DNA of 64,000 bases from CAWGCE01 sp964480915 (lineage in GTDB: Bacteria > Planctomycetota > Planctomycetia > Pirellulales > Pirellulaceae), in NCBI GenBank assembly GCA_964480915.1, contig CAYZRS010000017.1, positions 1 through 64,000 on the forward strand, given 5' to 3'. Numbering within the stretch: position 1 is the first letter of the stretch; every line of letters starts with the position of its first letter. Below are positions 28,238 through 37,215 of this stretch, piece after piece. Below the pieces are notes generated by a model. The model ran no database searches, was not told the origin of the DNA, and saw only the letters and a program-made list of their open reading frames with translations. The position numbers were made by a program, and so were the translations under genes.

Positions 28238-28546
28238 TCGGTGCAAGTAGGGCTCGCACTGCAAGCGAGCCATAAGAAGCAAGGTTGCGGTTGATGACTC
28301 TCCGCTATCTTTGACACGGCGAGCAGCCTATGGAGGGGGCTCGCCGTGTTCTATTGCGCTATCTGCCAAGCCGTCCGGCTCAGCAAGCGCCCAACATCGG
28401 AATCGCGTCGAGCCGTGACGACCCCGTTTTCAGGCCTTTGCGACCAGCAATCGCTCGATTCCGCGCCTGTCCACTCTGGAAATCGCCGGATATCATGACG
28501 GATTCAACTTCGTACGACCGTTAGGCGACCCGCACCCCCAGAATCC
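28238..28546. other. recA-alaS intergenic region
   Basis: 309 bp without a credible gene. It holds two hairpins: a 7-bp stem at 28251-28271 (GGCTCGC/GCGAGCC, no T tract) and the stronger one at 28314-28349 described separately. The alaS promoter should lie between about 28350 and 28546. Confidence 0.55.
28314..28349 (+). terminator. hairpin, possible recA terminator
   Basis: An 11-bp perfect stem (ACACGGCGAGC 28314-28324 with GCTCGCCGTGT 28339-28349) closes a 14-nt loop. Only a weak T tract (TTCTATT) follows, so intrinsic termination is uncertain. Confidence 0.5.
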
Positions 28547-31351
28547 ATGAATACAAACGAAATTCGAGAAAAGTACCTGACCTTCTTTGAAGGCAAGCAA
28601 CACACGCGCTGCCCCAGCGACGTATTGGTTCCGACTTGGGATCCATCGGTGTTGTTCACGCCGGCCGGGATGAACCAGTTCAAAGATCATTTCTTGGGTA
28701 AAGTGAAACTGGATTTCACTCGCGCGACGACCAGTCAGAAGTGTCTCCGCACAGGGGATATCGAAAACGTTGGCCGGACCGCCTATCACCACACCTTCTT
28801 TGAAATGTTGGGCAATTTCAGCTTTGGTGATTACTTCAAACGGGATGCGATCAACTGGGCCTGGGAATTTCTTACCGCAAAGCAGTGGTTGGGCATCAAC
28901 GCGGATCAACTGACAGTCACCGTCTTCCTCGACGATGACGAAGCGGCCGATATCTGGAAGAAAGATATTGGCCTGACGACCGACCGCATCATTCGCTTGG
29001 ACGAACATGACAATTTTTGGCCGGCCGGCGCACCGAGCGATGGGCCGGATGGTGTCTGCGGTCCGTGCAGCGAAATTTTTTATCATCCGGAAGGGGGTGA
29101 AGAGGTCGAGATTTGGAACCTTGTCTTCACGCAATTCAATCGGGTCGGTACTCCGCCCGACAATTTGCAGCCCTTGCCCAGCAAAAACATCGATACGGGT
29201 ATGGGGCTCGAGCGATGTGCCGCGACGCTGCAGGGTGTCGAAACGAATTACCACATCGACATTTTGATGCCGATCGTCGAAGCGGCTGCGGCAGTGTGTG
29301 GGCGAAAATATGAGTACGGCAACGACGACAGTCGCCGTCTGCGCCGTATTACCGATCATATTCGGGCTTGTACGATGTCGGTGCACGAGAACGTCTATCC
29401 GGGCCCGCAGAAGGAAAAGTACGTGATTCGGCGGTTGCTGCGCCGCGCTGTTCTGGACGGACATCAGATGGGGCTGCGTGAACCGTTCCTTTGGAAGTTA
29501 GTACCAGCTGTCGTCGAGCAAATGAAGGCTCCCTATCCCGATCTGGAAGGGACGGTGGACCGCGTTGCGGAGGTGATCAAAAACGAAGAGGCCAACTTCT
29601 TCGGTACGATCGATCAAGGATTGGCTCGTATTGAGAAGATCTTTAGCGAGATGAGCTCGGCGAATAAGGCGACCGTCGACGGCGGGGAAGCGGCCGATCT
29701 CTATCAAACTTATGGCGTGCCGCCCGAAGTGTTCGAATCGATGGCGGCCGACAAGAAACTGGCGTTCGATTGGGACGGTTTCCGGCAAGCGATGGATGAA
29801 CACGGAGAAGCGTCGGGCAAGGTCTCTCACACGGTGATGGGCGCCAAAGGGCCCATCGATACGGTGAAGACGGCGCTTGGCGAATGTCGCTTCTTGGGAT
29901 ACGAATCGTTGGAGGCCGAGGCGACGGTCAAGTTTGTCGTGGCCGGTGATCAACTGGTTGAGGAATGGTCGGAAATTGGCGAATCGCATCCGGCGATTGT
30001 CGTCCTGGACCAAACGCCTTTTTATGGCGAGAGCGGGGGCCAGGTAGGCGATGCGGGAGTCATCGTGGGCGAGGGATTCCAGTTCGTCGTGACCGATACG
30101 CAAAAAGACAGCGCGCTGTTCTTACACCATGGCTATTTGACCAAAGGAAAAATCGTGGTCGGTTCGAAGGCGAAAGCGCAGGTCGATGAGACTCGTCGAG
30201 ACGGCATCCGTCGGGCCCATTCGGCGACTCACGTGTTGCATTACGCCCTACAGAAAAATCTAGGCTCGCACGCACAGCAGCAGGGTTCCAAGGTCGACGC
30301 CGACTGGCTGCGGTTTGACTTCACCAATATGTCTTCCGTTTCGGATGAGCAGCTGGCGTCAATTGAAGCCGATGTCCACAGCCGGGTCGCCGAGGCGGCC
30401 GGCATTCGCTGGGATACGGTTCCGCTCGACGAAGCCCGCGCCGCTGGTGCGATGATGCTCTTCGGCGAAAAGTACCCCGACCCGGTGCGTATGGTGAGCA
30501 TGGGCGAGTTCAGCAAAGAGCTTTGTGGCGGTACGCATTTGAGCAACACCAAGGATGTTGGTGCTTTTGAAGTCGTCACCGAAGAAGGAGTCTCGGCCGG
30601 CACTCGTCGCATCGTCGCGTTGACCGGCACGAAAGCGGCCGAACATGCAGAGCAGACCAAGGCCGAATTGAAGAAAGCGGGGCAGTTACTGTCCGTGCCG
30701 TCTGGCGCCGTTCCCGGTGCGATCGAGCAGCTGATGTCCCAAGTCAAACAACGGAAGAAGCAAATCTCTTCGGGAACACAAGGCTCGCCAGAACCACAGC
30801 CACAGGTCCCGACAGGGAGCGATACGGCTGACTACAGCCAGCTGCGAAAGGCGCTGAAGGAATCGGCACGTCTGTTGAACGTGTCTCTCTTTGAAGTGGC
30901 TGGCCGCTGCGAGGCACTCATCGGCGACCTGAAAAAGCTAGAAGTTCAGCTGGAAAAACTGACGTCAGCCGGCGACATGTCGGCCGACGCGCTGCTCGAG
31001 AAAGCGGAAACGATCGGGAATTCGTCCATCGTTGTTTCGGAAGTGCCAGGCGGGAATCCCAACCTGTTGCGACAACTGATCGACCAAGTTCGTCAAAAAA
31101 CCGATTCCAGTGCGGTGCTTCTAGCCGCCAGTGAGGGAGATGACAAAGTCACGCTCATCGCCGGCGTCAGTCGCGACCTGGTTGATCGCGGTGCGAGCGC
31201 TGGAAACTGGGTCAAGCAAGTCGCGCCAATCGTGGGTGGTGGTGGCGGTGGTAAACCCGACATGGCTCAGGCCGGCGGCAAACAACCGGCTCATCTCCCC
31301 GACGCCTTGGAGAAAGCGAAAGAGATTATCGCCGGAATGCTTGCCGGTTGA
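28547..31351 (+). CDS. alaS: alanine--tRNA ligase
   Basis: Class II synthetase charging tRNA-Ala, with an editing domain that clears Ser/Gly-tRNA-Ala. The product is 934 aa, slightly longer than the usual 870-880. The catalytic domain starts EIREKYLTFFEGKQHTR and includes NVGRTAYHHTFFEMLGNFSFG. The editing-site zinc ligands are in AHSATHVLHYAL (HxxxH) and CGGTHLSNTKDVGAF. The C-terminal C-Ala/DHHA1 domain ends with GGGGGGKPDMAQAGG. The extra length is a Gln/Pro/Ser-rich linker between the editing domain and C-Ala (SGTQGSPEPQPQVPTGSD). Confidence 0.97.
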   Translation: MNTNEIREKYLTFFEGKQHTRCPSDVLVPTWDPSVLFTPAGMNQFKDHFLGKVKLDFTRATTSQKCLRTGDIENVGRTAYHHTFFEMLGNFSFGDYFKRDAINWAWEFLTAKQWLGINADQLTVTVFLDDDEAADIWKKDIGLTTDRIIRLDEHDNFWPAGAPSDGPDGVCGPCSEIFYHPEGGEEVEIWNLVFTQFNRVGTPPDNLQPLPSKNIDTGMGLERCAATLQGVETNYHIDILMPIVEAAAAVCGRKYEYGNDDSRRLRRITDHIRACTMSVHENVYPGPQKEKYVIRRLLRRAVLDGHQMGLREPFLWKLVPAVVEQMKAPYPDLEGTVDRVAEVIKNEEANFFGTIDQGLARIEKIFSEMSSANKATVDGGEAADLYQTYGVPPEVFESMAADKKLAFDWDGFRQAMDEHGEASGKVSHTVMGAKGPIDTVKTALGECRFLGYESLEAEATVKFVVAGDQLVEEWSEIGESHPAIVVLDQTPFYGESGGQVGDAGVIVGEGFQFVVTDTQKDSALFLHHGYLTKGKIVVGSKAKAQVDETRRDGIRRAHSATHVLHYALQKNLGSHAQQQGSKVDADWLRFDFTNMSSVSDEQLASIEADVHSRVAEAAGIRWDTVPLDEARAAGAMMLFGEKYPDPVRMVSMGEFSKELCGGTHLSNTKDVGAFEVVTEEGVSAGTRRIVALTGTKAAEHAEQTKAELKKAGQLLSVPSGAVPGAIEQLMSQVKQRKKQISSGTQGSPEPQPQVPTGSDTADYSQLRKALKESARLLNVSLFEVAGRCEALIGDLKKLEVQLEKLTSAGDMSADALLEKAETIGNSSIVVSEVPGGNPNLLRQLIDQVRQKTDSSAVLLAASEGDDKVTLIAGVSRDLVDRGASAGNWVKQVAPIVGGGGGGKPDMAQAGGKQPAHLPDALEKAKEIIAGMLAG

Positions 31352-31567
31352 TCAACGGATTTTCTTATTCCGGCGGTGATGTATCCCTTTGATCGGCGCC
31401 ATGTGGCGTCGTCGTCGGTGTTTGTTCGTCGCTTTCCCACGCGGAGCTCGATCGAATTTGTAATCGACCGGCAACTCGGATCGTCGCTGTGCTTGAATGT
31501 CGCGCGTCCGCAATCGGGCTTCCGCAGCGGCAGCGTCCTCGTCGTAGAATTCGTTTAAACTGATCAT
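31352..31567 (-). CDS. small basic protein, 71 aa
   Basis: The start is the ATG at 31567 (MISLNEFYDEDAAAAEARL), with AAGGAG 6 nt upstream on the minus strand. The N-terminal third is acidic and helical. The C-terminal half is very basic (RAPRGKATNKHRRRRH and HHRRNKKIR), suggesting binding to nucleic acid or ribosomes. No family was recognised. It is convergent with alaS, with stops adjacent (31351/31352). Confidence 0.7.
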   Translation of the reverse strand: MISLNEFYDEDAAAAEARLRTRDIQAQRRSELPVDYKFDRAPRGKATNKHRRRRHMAPIKGIHHRRNKKIR

Positions 31568-31676
31568 GCTCTGCTCCTTCCGTTCCCTGATAAAAGAGTA
31601 GACGATCAAACTGGCTCGACCTTACGTATCAAGTGTCGAATCTGACCATTTCTCCTATCTGAGGAAGTCCTTCTTC

Positions 31677-33026
31677 ATGTACGCAAAAACATCCATTTTG
31701 GTTCTCGCGATTTGCTTTTTCCCTTTATCCGCAGGGAAAAGCGCAGCCATGTTTGCCAGGCCAGTGGCGGCGCCGTTGGAGCGTATTGCAGCAAACATTC
31801 AGTCGTACATTGACCAGCACCCGAACGAAGGTAAGGCGTATTACCATCTGGCACGGGCCAATTATTTGTCGTTTATCAATCGGTCGCATTTGGTCCCCCA
31901 GTCGGGAGAACACAACGGTTTGCCGTCGCTCGCACCGGATCATTTACTGGGAAACCACATTGACAATGCGCGCTTCGCAGAAGCAAAAAGGCGGGCACTG
32001 AAAGAGGCTGGAGTGGCGTCGGAAGATGCGCTGCCTGATGCGGCGCAACAGGGGTTTTACGATGGACTCTATAAAATTCAGAGCGCTTTAACGACCGAAG
32101 GGTGGGAGCCACCTAAACTAAGTCCAGAAGACGCTTTCGCGCGAGCCACTGCTGCGTTGACTGCCTTTGACAAAGCGATCGAACTGGAACCGAACCAGGG
32201 CCTTTACCATTTGGGTCGCGGCTCCTTAATCCAACAGATCTGTGAATTTCGAGAGCTGCACCGCGAATCGGCCCTTCCCGAGTCGCTGGTTCGCTTCGAG
32301 AAAGAGCACGCGTGCGAGGCGTACCGCGCCGCCTTTGATGTCTCGATCGATGAAGACTTGGACCGTGAGAATATGCCACTCGGTGGACTCTCCGATGTCG
32401 TTTCTCACGAAGCGGGCAGCGCATGGTTGAAACTATGCAGCAACGCGCCGGTCCAAGAACGGGCAGAAGTGAAAGAGGCAGTTGCCAAGTTGAAGAAGCT
32501 GCGCATGGGACCGATCACTCCGATCGTATTCAGTTTGCAATCGGTCGATTCCATCCGTGACTTGGTGGGCACGGCGGTTGTTTCGTACGACTTTGATGGC
32601 GACGGTTGCGCTGAGGATTGGCAGTGGATTAAGCCGACCGCCGGATTCTTGGTTTGGATGGATGGCAGTCAGGAAGCGGTATCCGGCGTCCGGTTGTTCG
32701 GGAGCCATACGTTCAACATGCTCTGGGAGAATGGGTTTGAACCGCTCCAGGCGTTGGACGATGATGCGAATGGCTGGTTGGGCGGAACCGAACTAAAAGG
32801 CCTGGCCGTCTGGTTCGACAGGAATTCCGACGGTCGTTCGCAAACTGGCGAGATCGTCTCTTTAGCGAGTCTCGGGGTCCGTCGATTAGCGACGCATGCG
32901 GACACAACCGACGCCGGAATGCTAACCAATTCGGCCGGTCTGGATCTTGAATCGGGAGAATCGTTGCCGCTTTGGGATTGGTTGGCGCGTCCCGTGAGTG
33001 CGTTCGATCGGTCGACGGTTAGGTAG
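31677..33026 (+). CDS. secreted TPR-like protein with EF-hand-like loops
   Basis: The product is 449 aa. A signal peptide (SILVLAICFFPLSAGKSAAM) is followed by TPR-like helices: AANIQSYIDQHPNEGKAYYH, then a unit around AFDKAIELEPNQGLYHLGRG. The C-terminal third has Ca-binding-like loops: DFDGDGCAEDW, DDDANGWLGGTELKG and DRNSDGRSQTGEI. GAGGAA lies about 10 nt before the ATG. Export is likely; no enzymatic motif is seen. The EF-hand assignment is by loop pattern only. Confidence 0.8.
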   Translation: MYAKTSILVLAICFFPLSAGKSAAMFARPVAAPLERIAANIQSYIDQHPNEGKAYYHLARANYLSFINRSHLVPQSGEHNGLPSLAPDHLLGNHIDNARFAEAKRRALKEAGVASEDALPDAAQQGFYDGLYKIQSALTTEGWEPPKLSPEDAFARATAALTAFDKAIELEPNQGLYHLGRGSLIQQICEFRELHRESALPESLVRFEKEHACEAYRAAFDVSIDEDLDRENMPLGGLSDVVSHEAGSAWLKLCSNAPVQERAEVKEAVAKLKKLRMGPITPIVFSLQSVDSIRDLVGTAVVSYDFDGDGCAEDWQWIKPTAGFLVWMDGSQEAVSGVRLFGSHTFNMLWENGFEPLQALDDDANGWLGGTELKGLAVWFDRNSDGRSQTGEIVSLASLGVRRLATHADTTDAGMLTNSAGLDLESGESLPLWDWLARPVSAFDRSTVR

Positions 33027-33109
33027 ACGATCGTCCACAATGGGCTTTCGAGCGGCGCTTGCTCGTTTCGCCGTCTAGTAAGCCCACGCGAGTCCTCACG
33101 CACCGTACA

Positions 33110-33143
33110 TGAACGTCGATACAGACTGAACGTCGATACAGAC
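33110..33143. repeat. 17-bp tandem duplication
   Basis: TGAACGTCGATACAGAC occurs twice back to back (33110-33126 and 33127-33143) in the space between the secreted TPR gene and tpx. It is probably a recent slippage or unequal-exchange duplication. Confidence 0.85.
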
Positions 33144-33172
33144 GCGGGCGTCGGCGGCTATCGACGAAACGA

Positions 33173-33211
33173 AAAAAACGGCGTGGCTTGCGGAGGCAGG
33201 CCACGCCGTTT
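33173..33211 (-). terminator. rho-independent terminator of tpx
   Basis: A 12-bp stem (AAACGGCGTGGC 33176-33187 with GCCACGCCGTTT 33200-33211) closes a 12-nt loop. Read on the minus strand, it runs into TTTTTTT. It is 29 nt past the tpx stop. Confidence 0.9.
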
Positions 33212-33240
33212 CGAATTGGATACGGTCGGTGATACCGAGC

Positions 33241-33756
33241 TTAGCTCTTGGCCGCAGCGAGTGCTGCGTCGTAGTTGGGATGTTCTGCGATTTCGCCCAC
33301 GTACTCGACGTGCTTGATCTTGTCATCGGCGCCGATCACGAAGATCGCCCGGCACAGGCAGCGATCGAGCGCTCCGCCCTTGATTAGGACGCCGTACTTT
33401 TCACCAAACTCGCTGCAGCGGTGAGCGCTGAGCGTTGTCACATTTTCAACGCCTTCGGCACCGCACCAACGCTTTTGGCCGAACGGCAAATCCATGCTGA
33501 CAACCTGGACGACAACGTCCGGCATCTCTTTAACGTGATCGTTGAATTGCTTGGTTTCCTGATGGCAAACCGGCGTATCCAACGAAGGCACGGTTGCGAT
33601 GATGCGAACCTTGCCGGCTGTGCTCGCCAAATTGACTTCGGCGAGACCGTTGTCCTGCAGCGAGAAGTCGGGTGCGGCATCGCCTACGTTGAGTTCGTTG
33701 CCGGCAATCTCGATCGGATTGCCTTTCAAAGTGACGGCTTGGCGTGTTTCGGCCAT
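33241..33756 (-). CDS. tpx: thiol peroxidase (atypical 2-Cys peroxiredoxin)
   Basis: Reduces hydroperoxides using a peroxidatic Cys re-reduced by thioredoxin. The product is 171 aa from the ATG at 33756 (MAETRQAVTLKGNPIEIAG), with AGGAG upstream; the longer upstream frame is not family-like. C64 in SLDTPVCHQE is peroxidatic and C98 in KRWCGAEG is resolving, spaced as in E. coli Tpx (Cys61/Cys95). No signal peptide is seen. It is monocistronic with its own terminator. Confidence 0.96.
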   Translation of the reverse strand: MAETRQAVTLKGNPIEIAGNELNVGDAAPDFSLQDNGLAEVNLASTAGKVRIIATVPSLDTPVCHQETKQFNDHVKEMPDVVVQVVSMDLPFGQKRWCGAEGVENVTTLSAHRCSEFGEKYGVLIKGGALDRCLCRAIFVIGADDKIKHVEYVGEIAEHPNYDAALAAAKS

Positions 33757-33974
33757 GGTTTCATCTCCTGAGAATATCGTGATTCGCGGTAAAGGCGTGA
33801 TTGGGTGGACGCCGCGGTTGGGCTCGCGGACATGTACCAACGAACCGCGCAGTATCTGACGATGCTTTGCCAGATTCAAGGGGATACGGGCTGGGCGGCG
33901 GCAACCGCGGAGAATTCGAGGAAAACGACGGCCAGCATCGCGTTCACTCGGTCGACGGCCCTCTTTGAGCCGGT

Positions 33975-34181
33975 CTAGCCCCAGACGACTTCGAGATCGT
34001 TGTCGATGAATTCGACGCCTTCGACGCGCCGGACAGCTTCTTGGGCCATCTGCTTCTGGAAATAGCTGCTAACAGTGCCCATGATCGTGACCTTGCCGTG
34101 GCTCGTTTCGAAGCGAAGGCGGCGCTGAGCCAAGTGGGGCGTCTTATCGATGGCTTTCGCCACGCGGGTGGTTAGGTCCAT
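33975..34181 (-). CDS. small BON-domain protein
   Basis: The 68-aa reading from ATG 34181 (MDLTTRVAKAIDKTPHLAQ) covers a single BON domain ending GVEFIDNDLEVVWG, with the typical GKVTIMGTVSSY beta turn and the Gly-Thr pair. BON domains bind membranes or osmoprotectant-type ligands. There is no clear ribosome binding site before this ATG and the frame is open 61 codons further up, so the true start may lie upstream. It is downstream of serA on the same strand, separated by 167 bp. Confidence 0.65.
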   Translation of the reverse strand: MDLTTRVAKAIDKTPHLAQRRLRFETSHGKVTIMGTVSSYFQKQMAQEAVRRVEGVEFIDNDLEVVWG

Positions 34182-34348
34182 CCGTCGGGTCCGTGTCTCG
34201 AGTGCTAAATTGTCAACTGGACAAGTATCGGTTGCAAAAATGCGACTGTGGTCTGTTATCACCATGCCGAGGCGTACAAATTGACCAAAAATGGACAATC
34301 GGGACGGATGTTCCCGATTATGCAGGCCAGAATGGCGAAGCGTCCCGG

Positions 34349-35977
34349 TTACCCCTGCAGCCAAACAGGCAGCTCACCCGCCGATGGAAGGGTGATGACG
34401 ACCGCGTTTTCGATTTCTGAGTGATCCAAAACGGCCGCCACGGCGTCGGCACTTGGCTGGGCGTCCAGATTGAGAACTCCCACGGCCGACCCACCTGGGT
34501 TCTTGTCGGCTCGTCCCACGGACATTTGGCCAATGTTGACGCTGTGCGAACCGAACGTCGTCCCGACGCTGCCGATGATCCCGGGCACGTCTTTGTGCTT
34601 AAAAATCAGCATGACCCCATCGAGGTAAGCTTCCAGGCGATATTCGTCCAACATGATCAATCGCGGCATGTCATTGCCGAAGAGCGTGCCGGTGGCCGTG
34701 TGCTTGTCCCCCGCGGTTTCCAATGAAGCCCTGATGGACGAGCTGAATGGGCCCGGTTCAGACGATGTTTCGACCGCCACTTCAATGCCACGATCTTTGA
34801 GCAGCAATTCGGCATTAACGACGTTCACGTCTTCGTCGAGCGATTTTTCGAGCAGTCCGGCGCAGAAGGCCGAGGTGAGCAAGCGGGTGTCTTTGTTGGC
34901 CACATCACCGCGATAGGTGAGCGTGCATTTGTTCGGGTTGCCTTCCTGCCATTGCGAGAGCAGAAGTCCAAGCCGGTGGCTGAGGTTCATGAAGCCGCGC
35001 AGCGACTCCAACGACTTCGGATCGAGTGCTGCCGTGTTGACGGCATGTTTGACTTCGCCCGTCGTAAGGTAGTTAACGGTCAATTCGACCGCTTCCAACG
35101 CGACCTCTTTTTGAGCTTCCTCGGTGCTGGCACCTAGGTGGGGTGTGCAGAGCGCATTGGGGGCCTGGAACAGTGGACTGTCGGTACACGGCTCATTCTC
35201 AAAAACATCGAGGGCGACGCCCCCCAGTTTTCCTGATTCAAGTCCTTGCTGCAGCGCCGACTCGTCATAAATTCCACCTCGAGCGCAGTTGATCAGGCGG
35301 GCTCCCTCTTTCAACAATCCTAAATCGTCGACGTTGATCAGGCCCCGCGTCTCTTCCGTCAGCGGTGTATGGACGGTCATGAAATCGATGCGAGGCAGCA
35401 TCTCTTTGACTTTGCTGACCGGTTCGATTCCCAACTCCTGAGCCTTCTCTGGTGCCAAGAATGGGTCGAAGCCGATGACGCTCATGCCGAATGCCTGAGC
35501 GCGACTGGCCACTTCGCGGCCGATACGACCCAGTCCGACGACGCCTAGCGTTTTGCCGTACAGCTGAGAGCCCATGTAAGTCTTGCGATCCCAGCGTCCC
35601 TGTTTCAAGCTGGCATGGGCCGGGGCCAGGTTTCTCGCCAGTCCCAGCATCAAGGCAAACGCGTGTTCGGCAGTGCTGATCGTATTTCCGGAGGGAGTAT
35701 TCATCACGACGATTCCCAACCGCTTGGCGGCGAGTTTGTCGATATTGTCTGTGCCCACGCCGGCGCGCACAATCGCTTTCAGGCGTCGGTTTCCTTCCAG
35801 CGCCGTCGCATCGATCGTCACGCCGCTACGACAAATTGCCGCATCGAATTCCGTGAGTGCCTGTTTGAGCTCCGCACCCCTCAGGCCGGTGCGCACTTCA
35901 TGCTCAATCTCGGTGGCCGCATCCAGTTTGGCCAATCCTTCGGGTGCCAGATTGTCCAGGACAATGACTTTTTGCAT
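34349..35977 (-). CDS. serA: D-3-phosphoglycerate dehydrogenase
   Basis: First step of phosphorylated serine synthesis: 3-phosphoglycerate to 3-phosphohydroxypyruvate with NAD+. The product is 542 aa, the long form. Order: substrate-binding half, Rossmann NAD domain with LGVVGLGRIGREVASRAQAFG, catalytic regions LINCARGGIYDE and CTPHLGASTEEAQ (active-site His), the ASB intervening domain (about 320-450), and a C-terminal ACT domain (LIFKHKDVPGIIGSVGTTF), probably for serine feedback. It starts 3 nt after serC ends, so the two form an operon. Confidence 0.97.
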   Translation of the reverse strand: MQKVIVLDNLAPEGLAKLDAATEIEHEVRTGLRGAELKQALTEFDAAICRSGVTIDATALEGNRRLKAIVRAGVGTDNIDKLAAKRLGIVVMNTPSGNTISTAEHAFALMLGLARNLAPAHASLKQGRWDRKTYMGSQLYGKTLGVVGLGRIGREVASRAQAFGMSVIGFDPFLAPEKAQELGIEPVSKVKEMLPRIDFMTVHTPLTEETRGLINVDDLGLLKEGARLINCARGGIYDESALQQGLESGKLGGVALDVFENEPCTDSPLFQAPNALCTPHLGASTEEAQKEVALEAVELTVNYLTTGEVKHAVNTAALDPKSLESLRGFMNLSHRLGLLLSQWQEGNPNKCTLTYRGDVANKDTRLLTSAFCAGLLEKSLDEDVNVVNAELLLKDRGIEVAVETSSEPGPFSSSIRASLETAGDKHTATGTLFGNDMPRLIMLDEYRLEAYLDGVMLIFKHKDVPGIIGSVGTTFGSHSVNIGQMSVGRADKNPGGSAVGVLNLDAQPSADAVAAVLDHSEIENAVVITLPSAGELPVWLQG

Positions 35978-35980
35978 GAT

Positions 35981-37063
35981 TTACGCCTGATGTTCTTGAT
36001 GGAATGCGATCATGAAATCTCGAAGAACCTCGACACTGGCCAGTGGCATCGCGTTGTAGACCGAGGCTCGAATGCCGCCGACGCTGCGGTGACCTTTCAG
36101 ATTGACTAACTGTTGTTTGGCTGCCTCGGCAACAAACTTACTGTCCAATTCTTCGCTGGGCAGGTTGAAGACGACGTTCATTAAAGAACGGCTGTCGGCG
36201 GCGGCATGCGGTTTGTAGAAGCCGGCCGACTTATCGATTGCATCGTACAGCAACGCCGATTTCTGACGATTCAACTCCCGCATTTTTTCCAACCCACCGA
36301 CCGAGTCTCTGAGCCAATCGCCAATCAACTTGATGACGTAGATGCCGAAAGTGGGCGGGGTGTTGTACATCGAATCGTTTTCGGCTTGGATCTGGTAGTT
36401 CATATAAGACGGCAAACTCGTCGAACTGCGCTCCAGCAGGTCCTTGCGAATGATGACCACGGTCACGCCGGCCGGTCCAGCGTTCTTCTGCGCACAAGCG
36501 TAGATCATCCCGTACTTTTCAATGGGCAACGGTCGACACATGAAGTCAGAAGAACAATCGCAGACCAATGGAATGTCGCCGACCGCCGGCTCTTGACCAA
36601 ATTGAACGCCCTGAATCGTTTCGTTGGACGTCACGTGAACGAATTGAGCCGCCGGATCGAGGTCCAGTTCATCGTCCGAGGGAAACCGCACGAAGCCTTG
36701 CTCGCTACCATTCCAAGCGGCCCCGGCGCCGCCCAGGTTCTTCGCCTCTTCCAGCGCTTTCTTGCCCCACGTGCCGGTAACGATGTACTGGCCGATGCCC
36801 AAGTTCATGGGAATCATCGCAAACTGCAGTCGTGACCCGCCTTGCAAAAACAAGACTTCATAGTTGTCAGGGACTTTTAGCAGTTCCCGGATGTTCGTCT
36901 GAGCCGCCGCGTGAATCGCTTTGAATTCGGCGCTCCGGTGGCTGATTTCCATCACCGACATTCCCAAACCGGGAAGCGATAACATCTCATCACGAATTTG
37001 AGCCAGGACCGATTCCGGCATAATCGCCGGGCCGGCTGCGAAGTTGTGAACGCGGTCAGACAT
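35981..37063 (-). CDS. serC: phosphoserine aminotransferase
   Basis: Second step of serine synthesis; the PLP enzyme transfers an amino group from glutamate to 3-phosphohydroxypyruvate. The product is 360 aa, exactly the family size. Visible blocks: NFAAGPAIMPESVLAQIRDE, SVMEISHRSAEF, LFLQGGSRLQFAMIPMNL, the PLP region CDCSSDFMCRP, and the Lys region YACAQKNAGPAGVTVVI. It is the first gene of the serC-serA operon. The pathway connects to the gcv operon nearby, since serine feeds glycine through GlyA (not in the window). Confidence 0.97.
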   Translation of the reverse strand: MSDRVHNFAAGPAIMPESVLAQIRDEMLSLPGLGMSVMEISHRSAEFKAIHAAAQTNIRELLKVPDNYEVLFLQGGSRLQFAMIPMNLGIGQYIVTGTWGKKALEEAKNLGGAGAAWNGSEQGFVRFPSDDELDLDPAAQFVHVTSNETIQGVQFGQEPAVGDIPLVCDCSSDFMCRPLPIEKYGMIYACAQKNAGPAGVTVVIIRKDLLERSSTSLPSYMNYQIQAENDSMYNTPPTFGIYVIKLIGDWLRDSVGGLEKMRELNRQKSALLYDAIDKSAGFYKPHAAADSRSLMNVVFNLPSEELDSKFVAEAAKQQLVNLKGHRSVGGIRASVYNAMPLASVEVLRDFMIAFHQEHQA

Positions 37064-37215
37064 GGTTAGGCGTGCCCTGTGTGCAGAAAGAAAATAGGAC
37101 GAACTGGGGATTCTACGTCTACTGGGTCAGCCTGAGAAGTCGTTGCGCCGATCATTCAACGAGGCGCCATTCATGCGAACTGCTGCCAGAGCACGACCAG
37201 TCGGCAGATAGGATG

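Noticed and set aside
28330..28524. Small ORF between recA and alaS
   Set aside because: No ribosome binding site, it overlaps the hairpin at 28314-28349, and its composition is not protein-like.
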